64,000 nucleotides of DNA from Bradyrhizobium viridifuturi (GTDB lineage Bacteria > Pseudomonadota > Alphaproteobacteria > Rhizobiales > Xanthobacteraceae): contig NZ_LGTB01000029.1 in assembly GCF_001238275.1 (NCBI RefSeq), positions 57,868 through 121,867 of the forward strand, written 5' to 3'. The translations under genes and the position numbers were made by a program. Shown one piece after another: positions 36,460 through 45,183 of this stretch. The notes under the pieces are model-generated. The model was given only the letters and a program-made list of their open reading frames with translations. It was not told the origin of the DNA and did not search any database. Position 1 is the first letter of the stretch, and the number at the start of each line of letters is the position of its first letter.

Positions 36460-37980
36460 ATGACCAGCACGAGCGCCGAGGCCGCGCCCGGCAGTGCGGG
36501 CATGGTCGGGCGCGCGAGCGGGCGCTTGCATCCGCTGTTTGCGTTGCTGCTGCTGGCGCTGGCGATCCGCCTCGCGGCCGCCGTCTGGCCCAACGTGATC
36601 TATCCCGACGAGGTGTTTCAGTATCTCGAGCCGGCGTGGCGGATGCTCGGCCATGACGGCGTTTTGACGTGGGAATGGCGCGAGGGCATTCGCGGCTGGT
36701 TCCTGCCGACATTGATGGCAGGGCCGGTTGCGCTGGGTGACGCGATCGCGCCTGGTGGCGCGGGCGCCTTCCTGGTGCCGCGTCTGATCGCCGCATGCGC
36801 CTCGCTGTCGATCGTGGTCAGCGCCTGGTTCTTTGGCGCGCGGGTCTCGCGAACGCACGCCGTCGTGGCGGCGTTTACCACCGCGACCTGGTTCGAACTG
36901 GTCATGCTCGCGCCACACACATTGGGCGAGCCGCTGGCGACGGCGCTGATCCTGCCGGCGGCGCTCTTGATCACCGATGGTCCGTCACAGCGGCGTCTCG
37001 CGATCGGCGGTGCCTTGCTCGCCTTCGCCTTTGTCTGCCGCTTCCAGTATGCGCCGGCGATCGCCGTGCTGACCCTCGGGGCGTGCTGGATGCGCTGGCG
37101 AAACCTCGTCCCGCTGGTCGCCGGCGGGCTCGTTGCGCTGTTGCTTGCCGCTGCGATCGATCTTGCACATGGCGCCGTGCCGTTCGCCTGGCTGATCGCG
37201 AACATCAAGGAAAACCTCGTCCACGATCGGGCCGTCGAATTCGGCGTCTCGCCGCCCTCGGCCTATCTGATCGACTTCCTGACCGTGTGGTCGGTGGCGA
37301 TCCTGCTGCCGCTCGCCGCGATCTGGCGCGGCTGGCGGCACGCGCCGCTGCTGCTGAGCGTCGCGCTGGTCAACCTCGTCTTCCACAGCCTGATCGTGCA
37401 CAAGGAATACCGCTTCGTCTTCCTGTCGGTGGTGCTGTTCACCATCGTCGCGGCGATGGGGTCGGCCGATTGGGTGCAATGGCTGCGCGCGAAAGCCACG
37501 TGGCGCCGCTTTGCATTGCCGACCGTCCTCGGCGGCTGGGCGCTGCTGTCCGTGGCGCTGGCCGGTGCCAGCGAAGGCATGCGCGAATACTGGACGCGCG
37601 GCGTCGGCGCTGCGCGGCTCGCCGCCGAACTGCGCAGCGATCCGCAGATGTGCGGCCTTGCGCTTTACAACGTTCGCTTCCAGCAGCTGCCGGGGCGCGA
37701 ACGATTGGTCGGCCCGGTGCCGCTCTATGCGTTGCAGCCCGCCGATCCGGTTGCCGAGATGATCCTGCCGCCGCTGCTGCTGCAGGCGACCAGGCCGGCC
37801 TTCAATCGCATCCTTGCGCGGCCCGAGGCCGCAGGCGATCTGCCGGCGGATTTTTCGCAGCAAAGCTGTGCCCGCGTCGGCTTCAGCGATGCCTGTATCT
37901 ATGCGCGCGGCGGCAACTGTGATGCGTCGGCCGCGACGGCCTTTGTCATCAATGACGTGCTCGTGAGGATGGGCCAGTAG
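36460..37980 (+). CDS. GT22-like polytopic mannosyltransferase-type glycosyltransferase
   Basis: A protein of about 506 residues with roughly ten membrane helices. YPDEVFQYLEPAW after the first helix is the acidic substrate-site loop, and HKEYRF in a later loop is the signature of the Alg9/PIG-B family (GT22), which uses lipid-linked sugars. Bacterial members act at the inner membrane in glycan assembly. ATG 36460 is chosen over ATG 36430 because GGA lies upstream of it. It is divergent from ogt. Confidence 0.8.
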   Translation: MTSTSAEAAPGSAGMVGRASGRLHPLFALLLLALAIRLAAAVWPNVIYPDEVFQYLEPAWRMLGHDGVLTWEWREGIRGWFLPTLMAGPVALGDAIAPGGAGAFLVPRLIAACASLSIVVSAWFFGARVSRTHAVVAAFTTATWFELVMLAPHTLGEPLATALILPAALLITDGPSQRRLAIGGALLAFAFVCRFQYAPAIAVLTLGACWMRWRNLVPLVAGGLVALLLAAAIDLAHGAVPFAWLIANIKENLVHDRAVEFGVSPPSAYLIDFLTVWSVAILLPLAAIWRGWRHAPLLLSVALVNLVFHSLIVHKEYRFVFLSVVLFTIVAAMGSADWVQWLRAKATWRRFALPTVLGGWALLSVALAGASEGMREYWTRGVGAARLAAELRSDPQMCGLALYNVRFQQLPGRERLVGPVPLYALQPADPVAEMILPPLLLQATRPAFNRILARPEAAGDLPADFSQQSCARVGFSDACIYARGGNCDASAATAFVINDVLVRMGQ

Positions 37981-38016
37981 CGGGCCGCGGTGCCGCGGCC
38001 TTCCGTCAATGCACGC

Positions 38017-38046
38017 TTGATCCTCGGCCGCCGCCCGGGCTATGGT
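38017..38046 (+). promoter_or_regulatory. Promoter of tRNA-Gly
   Basis: TTGATC (38017-38022) and TATGGT (38041-38046) are 18 bases apart, placing transcription start near 38053, about 39 bases before the tRNA. Confidence 0.55.
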
Positions 38047-38091
38047 CCGGCCGGTCGCCCCCATGGGGTTCGACCTCAAGCAATTGAGATC

Positions 38092-38164
38092 GCGGGCGAG
38101 TTCAATGGTAGAACGGCAGCTTCCCAAGCTGCATACGAGGGTTCGATTCCCTTCGCCCGCTCCA
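38092..38164 (+). tRNA. tRNA-Gly (anticodon CCC)
   Basis: Acceptor stem GCGGGCG pairs with CGCCCGC. D-loop contains AATGGTAGAA. Anticodon stem GCAGC/GCTGC encloses TTCCCAA, so the anticodon is CCC at 38123-38125. T-arm is AGGGTTCGATTCCCT. The 3' CCA is encoded (38162-38164). It reads the GGG codon. Confidence 0.97.
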
Positions 38165-38205
38165 GCCTCAGGCAAATTCGCGCCGGCAATAGCAGGAGAC
38201 GAGAC

Positions 38206-38457
38206 GTGAGGTTGCTTGGAGCGCTGCTGCTCTCGCTCGGCGCGCTTTGCATGGCGACCCCGGCGTCGGCCCAAATGTATGACCCTCGCTATCCCGTCTG
38301 CATGCATGTTTACGGGGAACTGCTCGGCGAGCGAATGGATTGTATCTTCACGTCGTTGCAGCAGTGCCAGGCCAGCATAGCGGGGAATCCGGCAACCTGC
38401 CTGGTCAACCCGTTCTACGCGCCAAGACCGGTGCGTTCTAACAGGCCCGGACGATGA
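38206..38457 (+). CDS. Small exported DUF3551-type cysteine-rich protein
   Basis: 83 residues from GTG 38206, with AGGAG eight bases upstream. A signal peptide ends ASA before Gln23. The mature part has the DUF3551 pattern: YPVCMHVYGELLGERMDC, then QQCQASIAGNPATCLVNPFY, with four conserved cysteines that likely form two disulfides. This family is abundant in Bradyrhizobium and has no known function. It begins 42 bases after the tRNA and may share its transcript. Confidence 0.85.
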   Translation: MRLLGALLLSLGALCMATPASAQMYDPRYPVCMHVYGELLGERMDCIFTSLQQCQASIAGNPATCLVNPFYAPRPVRSNRPGR

Positions 38458-38500
38458 CCTTTTCCGCTCGTATGCGCGGGCATTTATTCGAGATCAATGC

Positions 38501-38671
38501 ATGGACTGGTGGTTCTACGTGCTCATTGCGATTGCTGTGCTGGGATGCGCATACGTCGTTCGCGCCCGTCGCGGCAGGGATTCGAACGAAGACGAGGAAC
38601 TGAACCGGCGGATCGACGAGCGTGTCGATCGCCTCGATCTCACGCGCCGCAATCCCGACCGGGATTCCTGA
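38501..38671 (+). CDS. Small single-pass membrane protein (56 residues)
   Basis: ATG 38501 opens a 56-residue frame: MDWWFYVLIAIAVLGCAYVV is a membrane helix, then an RARRGR stop-transfer cluster, then a charged tail rich in Asp, Glu and Arg that looks helical (ELNRRIDERVDRLDL). It follows the DUF3551 gene by 43 bases. The hydrophobic-then-amphipathic layout argues for a real gene, but there is no clear ribosome-binding site. Confidence 0.5.
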   Translation: MDWWFYVLIAIAVLGCAYVVRARRGRDSNEDEELNRRIDERVDRLDLTRRNPDRDS

Positions 38672-38957
38672 GCGGTCTCACGCGATGGTCCCGGGATATT
38701 ACGGCGATCTGTTCACGCAACGTCCGCGGCTAACGAACCGTACTCAACCTGTTCTTCTCACAACGCGCAGTTATGTTTCCGTAGTTCTCCGCGTTTGAGA
38801 ACGGAGTTCCGCCGGAACGCTTCAGCGGGTTCCGGCATTGGCCATGTAGAACCGGCCACCCTCCGGCAGAGAATGGTCGGTTCAAGCCCGCGGCCGGTCG
38901 TCCGCTCTCAACCACATCCCCTAGAGGACGGCCGCCGCGGGTCCCGACCGCGAGCAC

Positions 38958-39977
38958 TCATCGCCATCCCATCGCGGGCGCGACGTGGGTCAAAATGCTC
39001 TCGATCACATGCGCGTTGTAGGCAACGCCGAGTTGATTGGGGACGGTCAGCAGCAACGTGTCGGCCTCCGCGATCGCCTCATCCGTCTTGAGCTGCTCGA
39101 TCAGTTTGTCCGGCTCAGCGGCGTAGCCGCGACCGAAGATCGCGCGCGTCCGCTCGTCGATGAAGCCGATCTGGTCTTCCTCCTGCCCGTTGCCGAAATA
39201 GGCACGGTCGCGATCGTCGACCAGCGCGAAGATGCTGCGGCTCACCGAGACCCGCGGCTCGCGAGTATGGCCGGCCTCCTTCCACGCGGTGCGGTAGGCC
39301 CGGATCTGCGCGGCCTGCTGGATGTGGAAGGCCTCGCCGGTCTCGTCGCTTTTCAGCGTCGAGCTTTGCAGGTTCATGCCGAGCTTCGCCGCCCAGACCG
39401 CTGTCGCGTTCGAGCCGGCGCCCCACCAGATGCGCTCGCGCAAGCCTTGCGAGAGCGGCTCGAGCCGCAGCAGCCCCGGCGGGTTGGGAAACATCGGCCG
39501 TGGATTCGGCTGCGCAAAGCCTTCGCCGCGCAGCAGCTCGAGGAAGATCTCGGCATGACGCCGGCCCATGTCGGCATCGCTCTGGCCCTCGCCCGGCTGG
39601 TAGCCGAAATAGCGCCAGCCATCGATCACCTGCTCAGGCGAGCCGCGGCTGATGCCGAGCTGCAGGCGTCCTTTCGCGATCAGGTCGGCCGCGCCGGCGT
39701 CCTCGATCATGTACATCGGATTTTCGTAGCGCATGTCGATCACGGCGGTGCCGATCTCGATCCGGCTGGTCCTGGCGCCGACCGCCGCCAGCAATGGGAA
39801 AGGCGAAGCGAGCTGGCGCGCGAAGTGATGGACGCGAAAATACGCGCCGTCCGCGCCGAGCTCTTCGGCGGCGACCGCAAGGTCGATGGATTGCAGCAGC
39901 ACATCCGCGGCGGAGCGGGCCTGGGATTGCGGGGAGGGCGTCCAGTGCCCGAACGAGAGGAAACCGATTTTTTTCAT
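38958..39977 (-). CDS. LLM-class (luciferase-like) flavin-dependent monooxygenase
   Basis: 339 residues from ATG 39977 (MKKIGFLSFGHW). The TIM-barrel blocks are EELGADGAYFRVHHFARQ, IEIGTAVIDMRYENPMYMIEDAGAADLIAKGRLQLGISRGSPEQ, and WWGAGSNATAVWAAKLGMNL. The family oxidises substrates with reduced FMN or F420; Bradyrhizobium lineages use FMN. It is divergent from an old-yellow-enzyme gene, with tandem palindromes between them, so both may share a regulator. The 286 bases downstream to 38671 hold no gene that I can see. Confidence 0.85.
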   Translation of the reverse strand: MKKIGFLSFGHWTPSPQSQARSAADVLLQSIDLAVAAEELGADGAYFRVHHFARQLASPFPLLAAVGARTSRIEIGTAVIDMRYENPMYMIEDAGAADLIAKGRLQLGISRGSPEQVIDGWRYFGYQPGEGQSDADMGRRHAEIFLELLRGEGFAQPNPRPMFPNPPGLLRLEPLSQGLRERIWWGAGSNATAVWAAKLGMNLQSSTLKSDETGEAFHIQQAAQIRAYRTAWKEAGHTREPRVSVSRSIFALVDDRDRAYFGNGQEEDQIGFIDERTRAIFGRGYAAEPDKLIEQLKTDEAIAEADTLLLTVPNQLGVAYNAHVIESILTHVAPAMGWR

Positions 39978-40032
39978 GTCGGCAATGTAGGCATGTCCGA
40001 CCCGAATTGCGATCCGTGGGGTGATCCCGGCA

Positions 40033-40066
40033 TGACTGAAAGTCAGCCGGGCATGACTGAAAGTCA
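40033..40066. promoter_or_regulatory. Two tandem TGACTGAAAGTCA palindromes, 21 bp apart
   Basis: TGACTGAAAGTCA occurs at 40033-40045 and again at 40054-40066. Each copy is an inverted repeat (TGACT/AGTCA) with a 3-base centre; the 21-bp spacing puts both on the same face of the helix. They lie about 56-90 bases upstream of the LLM gene and about 200 bases upstream of the OYE gene. This is a typical look for a cooperative repressor or activator site. Confidence 0.55.
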
Positions 40067-40266
40067 TCAAAGGATAGTGGAATGTGTTTACCAGCCGCGT
40101 GAATATCCTGCGGCAAATGTCGCGGGTTTTGCGGATCGTGCCTTTGCCCGGGTGCTGCATGCGTGCAGGTCCTGCCGCCTGCGCCATCGCGCGACTTGCG
40201 ATTGCCGGACGCGCCGCCTAGCTTTCGGCCGCCATTCTTTCCGCCACCACGTGTCCGCAGGTCCCG

Positions 40267-41433
40267 ATGTCGCAGCCGCTTCTGTTTCAGCCGATCACGC
40301 TTCGCGGCGTGACCTCCCGAAACCGCATCCTGGTTTCACCGATGTGCCAGTATTCGGCGACCGACGGCCTCGCTAATGACTGGCACCTTGTTCATCTTGG
40401 CAAGTTTGCCCAGGGCGGCGCCGGGCTCGTGATGGTCGAGGCCGCGGCGGTCGCCGCCGAGGGCCGCATCACCCATGGCGACGTCGGGATCTGGAATGAT
40501 GAGCAGATCGCGCCGCTCGAACGCATCGCGGCCTTCCTGAAGGACAACGGCGCGGTGCCCTCGATCCAGCTCGCGCATGCCGGCCGCAAGGCCAGCATGC
40601 AGCGGCCATGGTATGGCAATGCCGCGCTCGACGAGGCCGACCGCGCCCGCGGCGATCTGCCGTGGCGGACGGTGGCGCCGAGCGCGATCCCGATGGAGGA
40701 AGGCTGGCTGATGCCGCACGCGCTCGATGTCGCCGAGCTCGCCGCGCTGCGCGAGCAATGGCGGCGCGCCACCTTGCGCGCGGTGGAGGCCGGCTTCGAA
40801 TTCGTCGAGGTGCATTGCGCGCACGGCTATCTGCTGCACGAATTCCTCTCGCCATTGTCGAACCGCCGCAGCGACGCCTATGGCGGCGACCGCGCCGGGC
40901 GGATGCGCTATCCGCTCGAGATCATCGAGACCGTGCGCGCCGCGTGGCCCGCCGAGCGGCCGCTGGCGGTGCGGATCTCCTCGGTCGATGGCGTCGAGGG
41001 CGGCCTGACGCTCGAGGACCAGATCGCGTTCGCGCGCGAAGCCAAGGCGCGCGGCGCCGATTTGATTGATTGCTCGTCGGGCGGCCTGCTCGGTTCGGCA
41101 ACCGCGGCGCGGATTCCGCGCGGCTATGGCTTCCAGGTGCCCTATGCGGACGAGATCCGACGCGCCGCCGAGGTCGCCACCATCGCGGTCGGCTTGATCC
41201 TGCATCCGCAGCAGGCCGAGGATGTTCTCGCCAACGGCCAGGCCGATCTGGTCGCAATCGGGCGTGAGGCGCTGTTCGATCCGAACTGGCCGCTGCACGC
41301 GGAGCTTGCGCTGGGCGGCGGGAGCGGCGAAGTGTTCGCGTCCTGGCCGAAGCAGTATGGCTGGTGGCTGGAGCGCCGCGAGCCTGGCCTGCGCAGGCTC
41401 GAAGGCCCGCCGTTGCCGTTCCGCAGCGCGTGA
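40267..41433 (+). CDS. NADH:flavin oxidoreductase, old yellow enzyme family (YqjM-like)
   Basis: A 388-residue FMN enzyme. SPMCQYSATDG gives Cys27 and Tyr29, equivalent to the YqjM-subclass redox cysteine and tyrosine. CAHGYLLHEFLSPLSNRRSDAYGG is the His-containing active-site block and AIGREALFDPNWPLHAELALG the C terminus. It reduces activated C=C bonds with NAD(P)H. It is divergent from the LLM monooxygenase. The 289-base intergenic region shows the tandem palindromes and nothing else I can assign. Confidence 0.92.
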   Translation: MSQPLLFQPITLRGVTSRNRILVSPMCQYSATDGLANDWHLVHLGKFAQGGAGLVMVEAAAVAAEGRITHGDVGIWNDEQIAPLERIAAFLKDNGAVPSIQLAHAGRKASMQRPWYGNAALDEADRARGDLPWRTVAPSAIPMEEGWLMPHALDVAELAALREQWRRATLRAVEAGFEFVEVHCAHGYLLHEFLSPLSNRRSDAYGGDRAGRMRYPLEIIETVRAAWPAERPLAVRISSVDGVEGGLTLEDQIAFAREAKARGADLIDCSSGGLLGSATAARIPRGYGFQVPYADEIRRAAEVATIAVGLILHPQQAEDVLANGQADLVAIGREALFDPNWPLHAELALGGGSGEVFASWPKQYGWWLERREPGLRRLEGPPLPFRSA

Positions 41434-41471
41434 CACGACAAGCTGCGACAGAATCATGAGGGAGGATTGAC

Positions 41472-42401
41472 ATGACGAGTTCGGCCCAGCGCCCCTATCG
41501 CGGCGTCTTTCCGGTCGCGCCGACCATCTTCGACGCCAACGGCAACCTCGACCTCGACGGACAGCGGCGCTGCATCGATTTCATGATCGATGCCGGGTCG
41601 CACGGCATCTGCATTCTCGCCAACTTCTCCGAGCAGTTCGTGCTGACCGATGCCGAGCGCGAGACCGTGATGCATGCCGTGCTCGAGCACGTCGCGGGCC
41701 GCATCCCGGTGATCGTCACCACCACGCATTTCTCCTCGGCGGTGTGCGCCGCGCGCAGCCGCGAGGCGCAGGCCGCCGGCGCCGCGATGGTGATGATCAT
41801 GCCGCCCTATCACGGCGCGACCTTCCGCGTCGGCGAGCCGGCGATCTATGAGTTCTATCGTGTGGTCTCGGATGCTATCAGCATTCCGATCATGATCCAG
41901 GACGCGCCGGTCGCGGGCACGCCGCTCTCGGTCGATTTCCTGGCGCGGATGGCGAAGGAGCTGGCCAACATCAGATACTTCAAGATCGAGGTGCCGATGG
42001 CCGCGAACAAGCTGCGCGGCCTGATCGAGAAGGGCGGCAGCGAGATCGAGGGGCCGTGGGACGGCGAGGAGGCGATCACGCTGATGGCCGACCTCGATGC
42101 CGGCGCCACCGGCGCGATGACCGGCGGCGGCTATCCCGACGGCATCCGCCAGATCATGGATCCGTTCTTCGCCGGTCGCCGCGACGAGGCCGTGCAGGCC
42201 TATGCGCGCTGGCTGCCGCTGATCAACTACGAGAACCGGCAATGCGGGCTGCAAGCCTGCAAGGTGCTGATGCGCGAGGGTGGCGTCATCAAGTCGGACG
42301 CCGTACGGCACCCGCTGCAGCCGCTGCATCCGGCGACCCGCGCCGGGCTGATCGAGATCGCGCGCACGCTCGATCCGGTCGTGCTGCGCTGGGGGCGCTG
42401 A
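41472..42401 (+). CDS. Dihydrodipicolinate synthase-family lyase/aldolase
   Basis: A 309-residue TIM barrel of the DapA/NAL superfamily. GVFPVAPTIFDANGNLDLDG is the family start, and the Schiff-base lysine is in RYFKIEVP (about residue 175). The Tyr of the usual catalytic triad falls near YEFYRVV. Unlike true DapA the GTTGE loop is replaced by LANFSEQF, so it more likely acts on sugar acids or other 2-oxo acids, for example as a 2-keto-3-deoxy-sugar-acid dehydratase or aldolase. It starts 39 bases after the OYE gene. Confidence 0.85.
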   Translation: MTSSAQRPYRGVFPVAPTIFDANGNLDLDGQRRCIDFMIDAGSHGICILANFSEQFVLTDAERETVMHAVLEHVAGRIPVIVTTTHFSSAVCAARSREAQAAGAAMVMIMPPYHGATFRVGEPAIYEFYRVVSDAISIPIMIQDAPVAGTPLSVDFLARMAKELANIRYFKIEVPMAANKLRGLIEKGGSEIEGPWDGEEAITLMADLDAGATGAMTGGGYPDGIRQIMDPFFAGRRDEAVQAYARWLPLINYENRQCGLQACKVLMREGGVIKSDAVRHPLQPLHPATRAGLIEIARTLDPVVLRWGR

Positions 42402-42548
42402 GCGTCACAGGCTGCCCGTCCGGATCGTCGCTCCCGGCTGCATTCACATAACCGTCAACAACGGTATCTACCGTTCCGATCCGGTACGGGGAGCGGGGAA
42501 TTTTGCCCCAATGTGCACTCTGGATAGGTCTGACCGCTCGGGCAGAGG

Positions 42549-43651
42549 ATGATCGAAACCTTCCGGGTTGGCGGTTTTGCGATGCGCTACGGCCATTTCG
42601 TGCCGCGGCTCTACAATTACTGCCGGTCGCTCGGCTTCGAGCGGCAGCATATGCTGCCGTCACGCGCCTTTTGCTCCGATGAGAGCCAGGGCTATCCGGT
42701 CATGCTGCTGGCCCAGCATTTCGGAACGTTTCCGTTCGACCATGGACGGGTCGGCGGCAAGGTCGCGATCAACCGCCATGGGCCTTATGCCCATCACGGC
42801 GAGGACCTGGTGCTGATCCAGGCCAGCCATGTCGCTACAATCCCGATGACGGCCGTTTCGGCGTCTACCAGCGCCACCGCACCGACGGCTGCCGGTTCGG
42901 CGATTGCTGCGGCAAGCTCTGCGGCGTGCTGCGCTGGTACGAGGACGAGTACGCCCATGCCTGCCGGCAGGTGCAATGCGGCCGGCTCAATGGCGAGCCG
43001 GTGTTCCAGATCGACAATCAGTATCTCGACGAGGGCCGCAGCGAAGGTGTCTTTCTGCGACTCGACCGCATGGTCGAGACACCGCTGCAGCCGCTGACCG
43101 TGCTGAGCACGTCCAAGGTCTTTCGCGCGGGCGCAGCGATCCGCGAACGGCTCGGCGACGCCTGCTTTCGCGAGACGGCGGCGCCGATCGGTGCGGCGCT
43201 GTCACCCGACCTGTTTCACTTCCGCCGTGCGCTGGCTGAAGGTGCCGAGGGTCATGACCTTCTCGAGGCGGCGCTCGCTCCGGTCATGCCGGCCTTGGTG
43301 ACGTCGCCGCATCCTGCGCTGGATGCCGCCCGCTACGTCACCCAGGCCGAGTTCGACCGCACCTACCGCAGCATCCTGCGCGAGCCCGCGTTTGCGACCA
43401 AGAACGTGCTGTTCGTTTCCGGCCTCAACATCGATGTGTCGCCGCGCGAGGGATTCCCGTTTCCGTTCACCAAATTCGTGCCCTGGGCGGCCTATGCCCG
43501 GCTGCGTGACGGCCGCACGTTCCTGCTGGAGCAGCAGCAACTGGCGGAGACACTGCGCCGTATGCCGGGCGAGAATCCGGATTGCCTGTCGTTCGACGGG
43601 ACGATCGAACAGATGACCACCGCTCCGGAAATCCGGATTCCGATCGGCTGA
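42549..43651 (+). pseudogene. LCIB/C-like beta-carbonic-anhydrase-type protein, one frameshift
   Basis: Two frames joined near 42833 (GTCGCTACAATCCC where GTCGGCTACAATCCC is expected) give about 367 residues. In the corrected protein the block QASHVGYNPDDGRFGVYQRHRTDG is followed by CRFGDCCGKLCGVL. His94 and Cys120/121 stand where LCIB-type carbonic anhydrases place their zinc ligands, with an Arg nearby. The N-terminal MRYGHFVPRLYNYC and the C-terminal NVLFVSGLNIDVSP region are unassigned. I identify the family from memory of the motif, so moderate confidence. The single missing G suggests a sequence error. Confidence 0.6.
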
Positions 43652-43851
43652 TGCAGATGACGACGCTCCCCGCCCTGCGTGCGAACACTGCTCCCGAACC
43701 GCGTCTCCAGCGCCTGGAATTCGCGGACCGCGAGCGCGGCTTGACCCGCCGCGGCTTCATCCTCGGCTGCCTCGGCATGGCCGCAAGCCAGGTGGTGCGC
43801 CTGCTCGACAAGCTGCAGCAGTTGCCGCTGCTGCGCATTCGTTTTCCCTGA
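43651..43851 (+). CDS. Small hypothetical protein (66 residues)
   Basis: ATG 43651 overlaps the stop of the LCIB-like gene by one base (TGATG), so it is probably translated by coupling. MTTLPALRANTAPEPRLQRLEF leads into LTRRGFILGCLGMAASQVV, a twin-arginine-like stretch followed by a short hydrophobic segment, then a basic tail. Not recognised. The coupling supports a real gene linked to its partner. Confidence 0.45.
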   Translation: MQMTTLPALRANTAPEPRLQRLEFADRERGLTRRGFILGCLGMAASQVVRLLDKLQQLPLLRIRFP

Positions 43852-43856
43852 TCCAA

Positions 43857-43909
43857 AGCGTTTTCGAGCGAAGTGCACACCTGTTCGCGTGAAGAAGACG
43901 CGTCAAAAA
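43857..43909. repeat. Intergenic repeat (AGCGTTTTC...GACGCGTCAAAA), copy 1
   Basis: AGCGTTTTCGAGCGAAGTG at the left, TTCGCGTGAAGAAGACGCGT at the right. A second copy lies at 56122-56175 with the same order of blocks and a variable centre. The ends are roughly complementary (AGCGTTTTC versus GAAGACGC). Confidence 0.75.
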
Positions 43910-43921
43910 AGAATCCGGGCG

Positions 43922-45168
43922 TTACAGCCAGCGCGAGACGGAGAAGATCAAGAGGCCGACGAGCCCGCCGACGACCGTGCCGTTGATCCGGATGAATTGC
44001 AGATCGCGGCCGACCTGCAATTCGATCCGCATTATCAGGGTTTCGGTATCCCAGTTCTCGACCACCTTGCGGATGAAGGCGGCGATCTCCTGGCGTCGCG
44101 ATGCAACGGCGCGCAGCGCGGCGACGCGCAGCCAGCGGTTGATGCGGTCGCGCATCTCGGCATCGTCACGGACCCGTGTAGCGACCGAGATCAGGGCGGT
44201 TTCGATCGCGTCGGCGATCGCGGCCGAGGTCGCCGCCGAGTTCAGCCGCGCCTCGATGGCGTGCCACATCGCATCGATCTGCCGGATCACGGCGGGATTG
44301 TCGAGCATCTGCTGCTTCAGCTCCTCGCCCCTGGCGAGGTAGTCGGGATCGGTGGCGAGGCGGTCGATCAGGCGCTCGATCTCGGCCTTGAGCTCGACGC
44401 GCCAGGGATGATCAGGCTCGCGCATCTCGTCGAGCGTCTGGCTGACGCCGGAGATGACGCGGTCGGCCACCATGCCGTCGACCCATTTCGGCACGAACCG
44501 GTAGGAGCGCTGCGAGACCTTCTTGCGGATGGTTTCCTTGTTGTTGGCGAGTGCAACGCTCGCTGACGTGATCAACCGCTCGATCGCCACTTGGGCGTTG
44601 CCGTGCGCCCATAGCAGCGCCAGCACGCGCGAAGCGAGCGGGGCTGCGGGAACCGCGGCGATTCCCTGCCTTGTCCGGCGGGTCAGAAAGGCGTTGATCT
44701 CGGCGCTCGGCGTCGCCTGCAAGGCTGATGGACCGCGGAGACGGTGCGCTGGGCGGCGCTGCGGGCGTGCGCCGGCCGCTCGATCCAATGCGCCGTCCAG
44801 CCGGCGATGTCGACGTCGCGGATCCGGTCGCCGACCACGCGGGGCGACAGGAAGTTATTGGCGATGAAGCGGCCGAGCGCGACCGCGATGCGCTGCTTGC
44901 TCTGCGGAACGATCGCGGTGTGCGGAATCGGGATGCCGAGCGGATGACGAAACAGCGCGACCACCGCGAACCAGTCGGCGCATGCGCCGATCATGCCGGC
45001 TTCGGCGAAGGCACGCGGATAGGCCAGCCACGGCCAGTGCGGCTGCGCCATCGAGGTCGCCAGGAACACCAGCAGCATGAACACGAGCAGGGCCGTGGCG
45101 AGCGCCCGCATGCGACGAAGGTCGCGCAGCCTGGTGTCCTCAGGCGGATGTGCGGCGCCGATGTCCAA
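43922..45168 (-). pseudogene. DUF445-family membrane-anchored protein, one frameshift
   Basis: ATG 45168 opens with a charged stretch, a membrane helix (LATALLVFMLLVFLATSMA) and the DUF445 block AEAGMIGACADWFAVVALFRHPLGIPIPHTAIVPQSKQRIA. Near 44724 one base is missing (CAGCCTTGCAG for an expected CAGCCCTTGCAG), after which the protein continues with a long helical domain and ends in a C-terminal helix (INGTVVGGLVGLLIFSVSRWL). Corrected length is about 415 residues, normal for the family, whose function is unknown. It ends the membrane/metal cluster, 15 bases after the EcsC gene. Confidence 0.85.
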
Positions 45169-45183
45169 TTGCTGCCAAACGCC

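Noticed and set aside
38092..38164. tRNA as an integration (attachment) site
   Set aside because: No integrase gene and no duplicate of the tRNA 3' end seen nearby.
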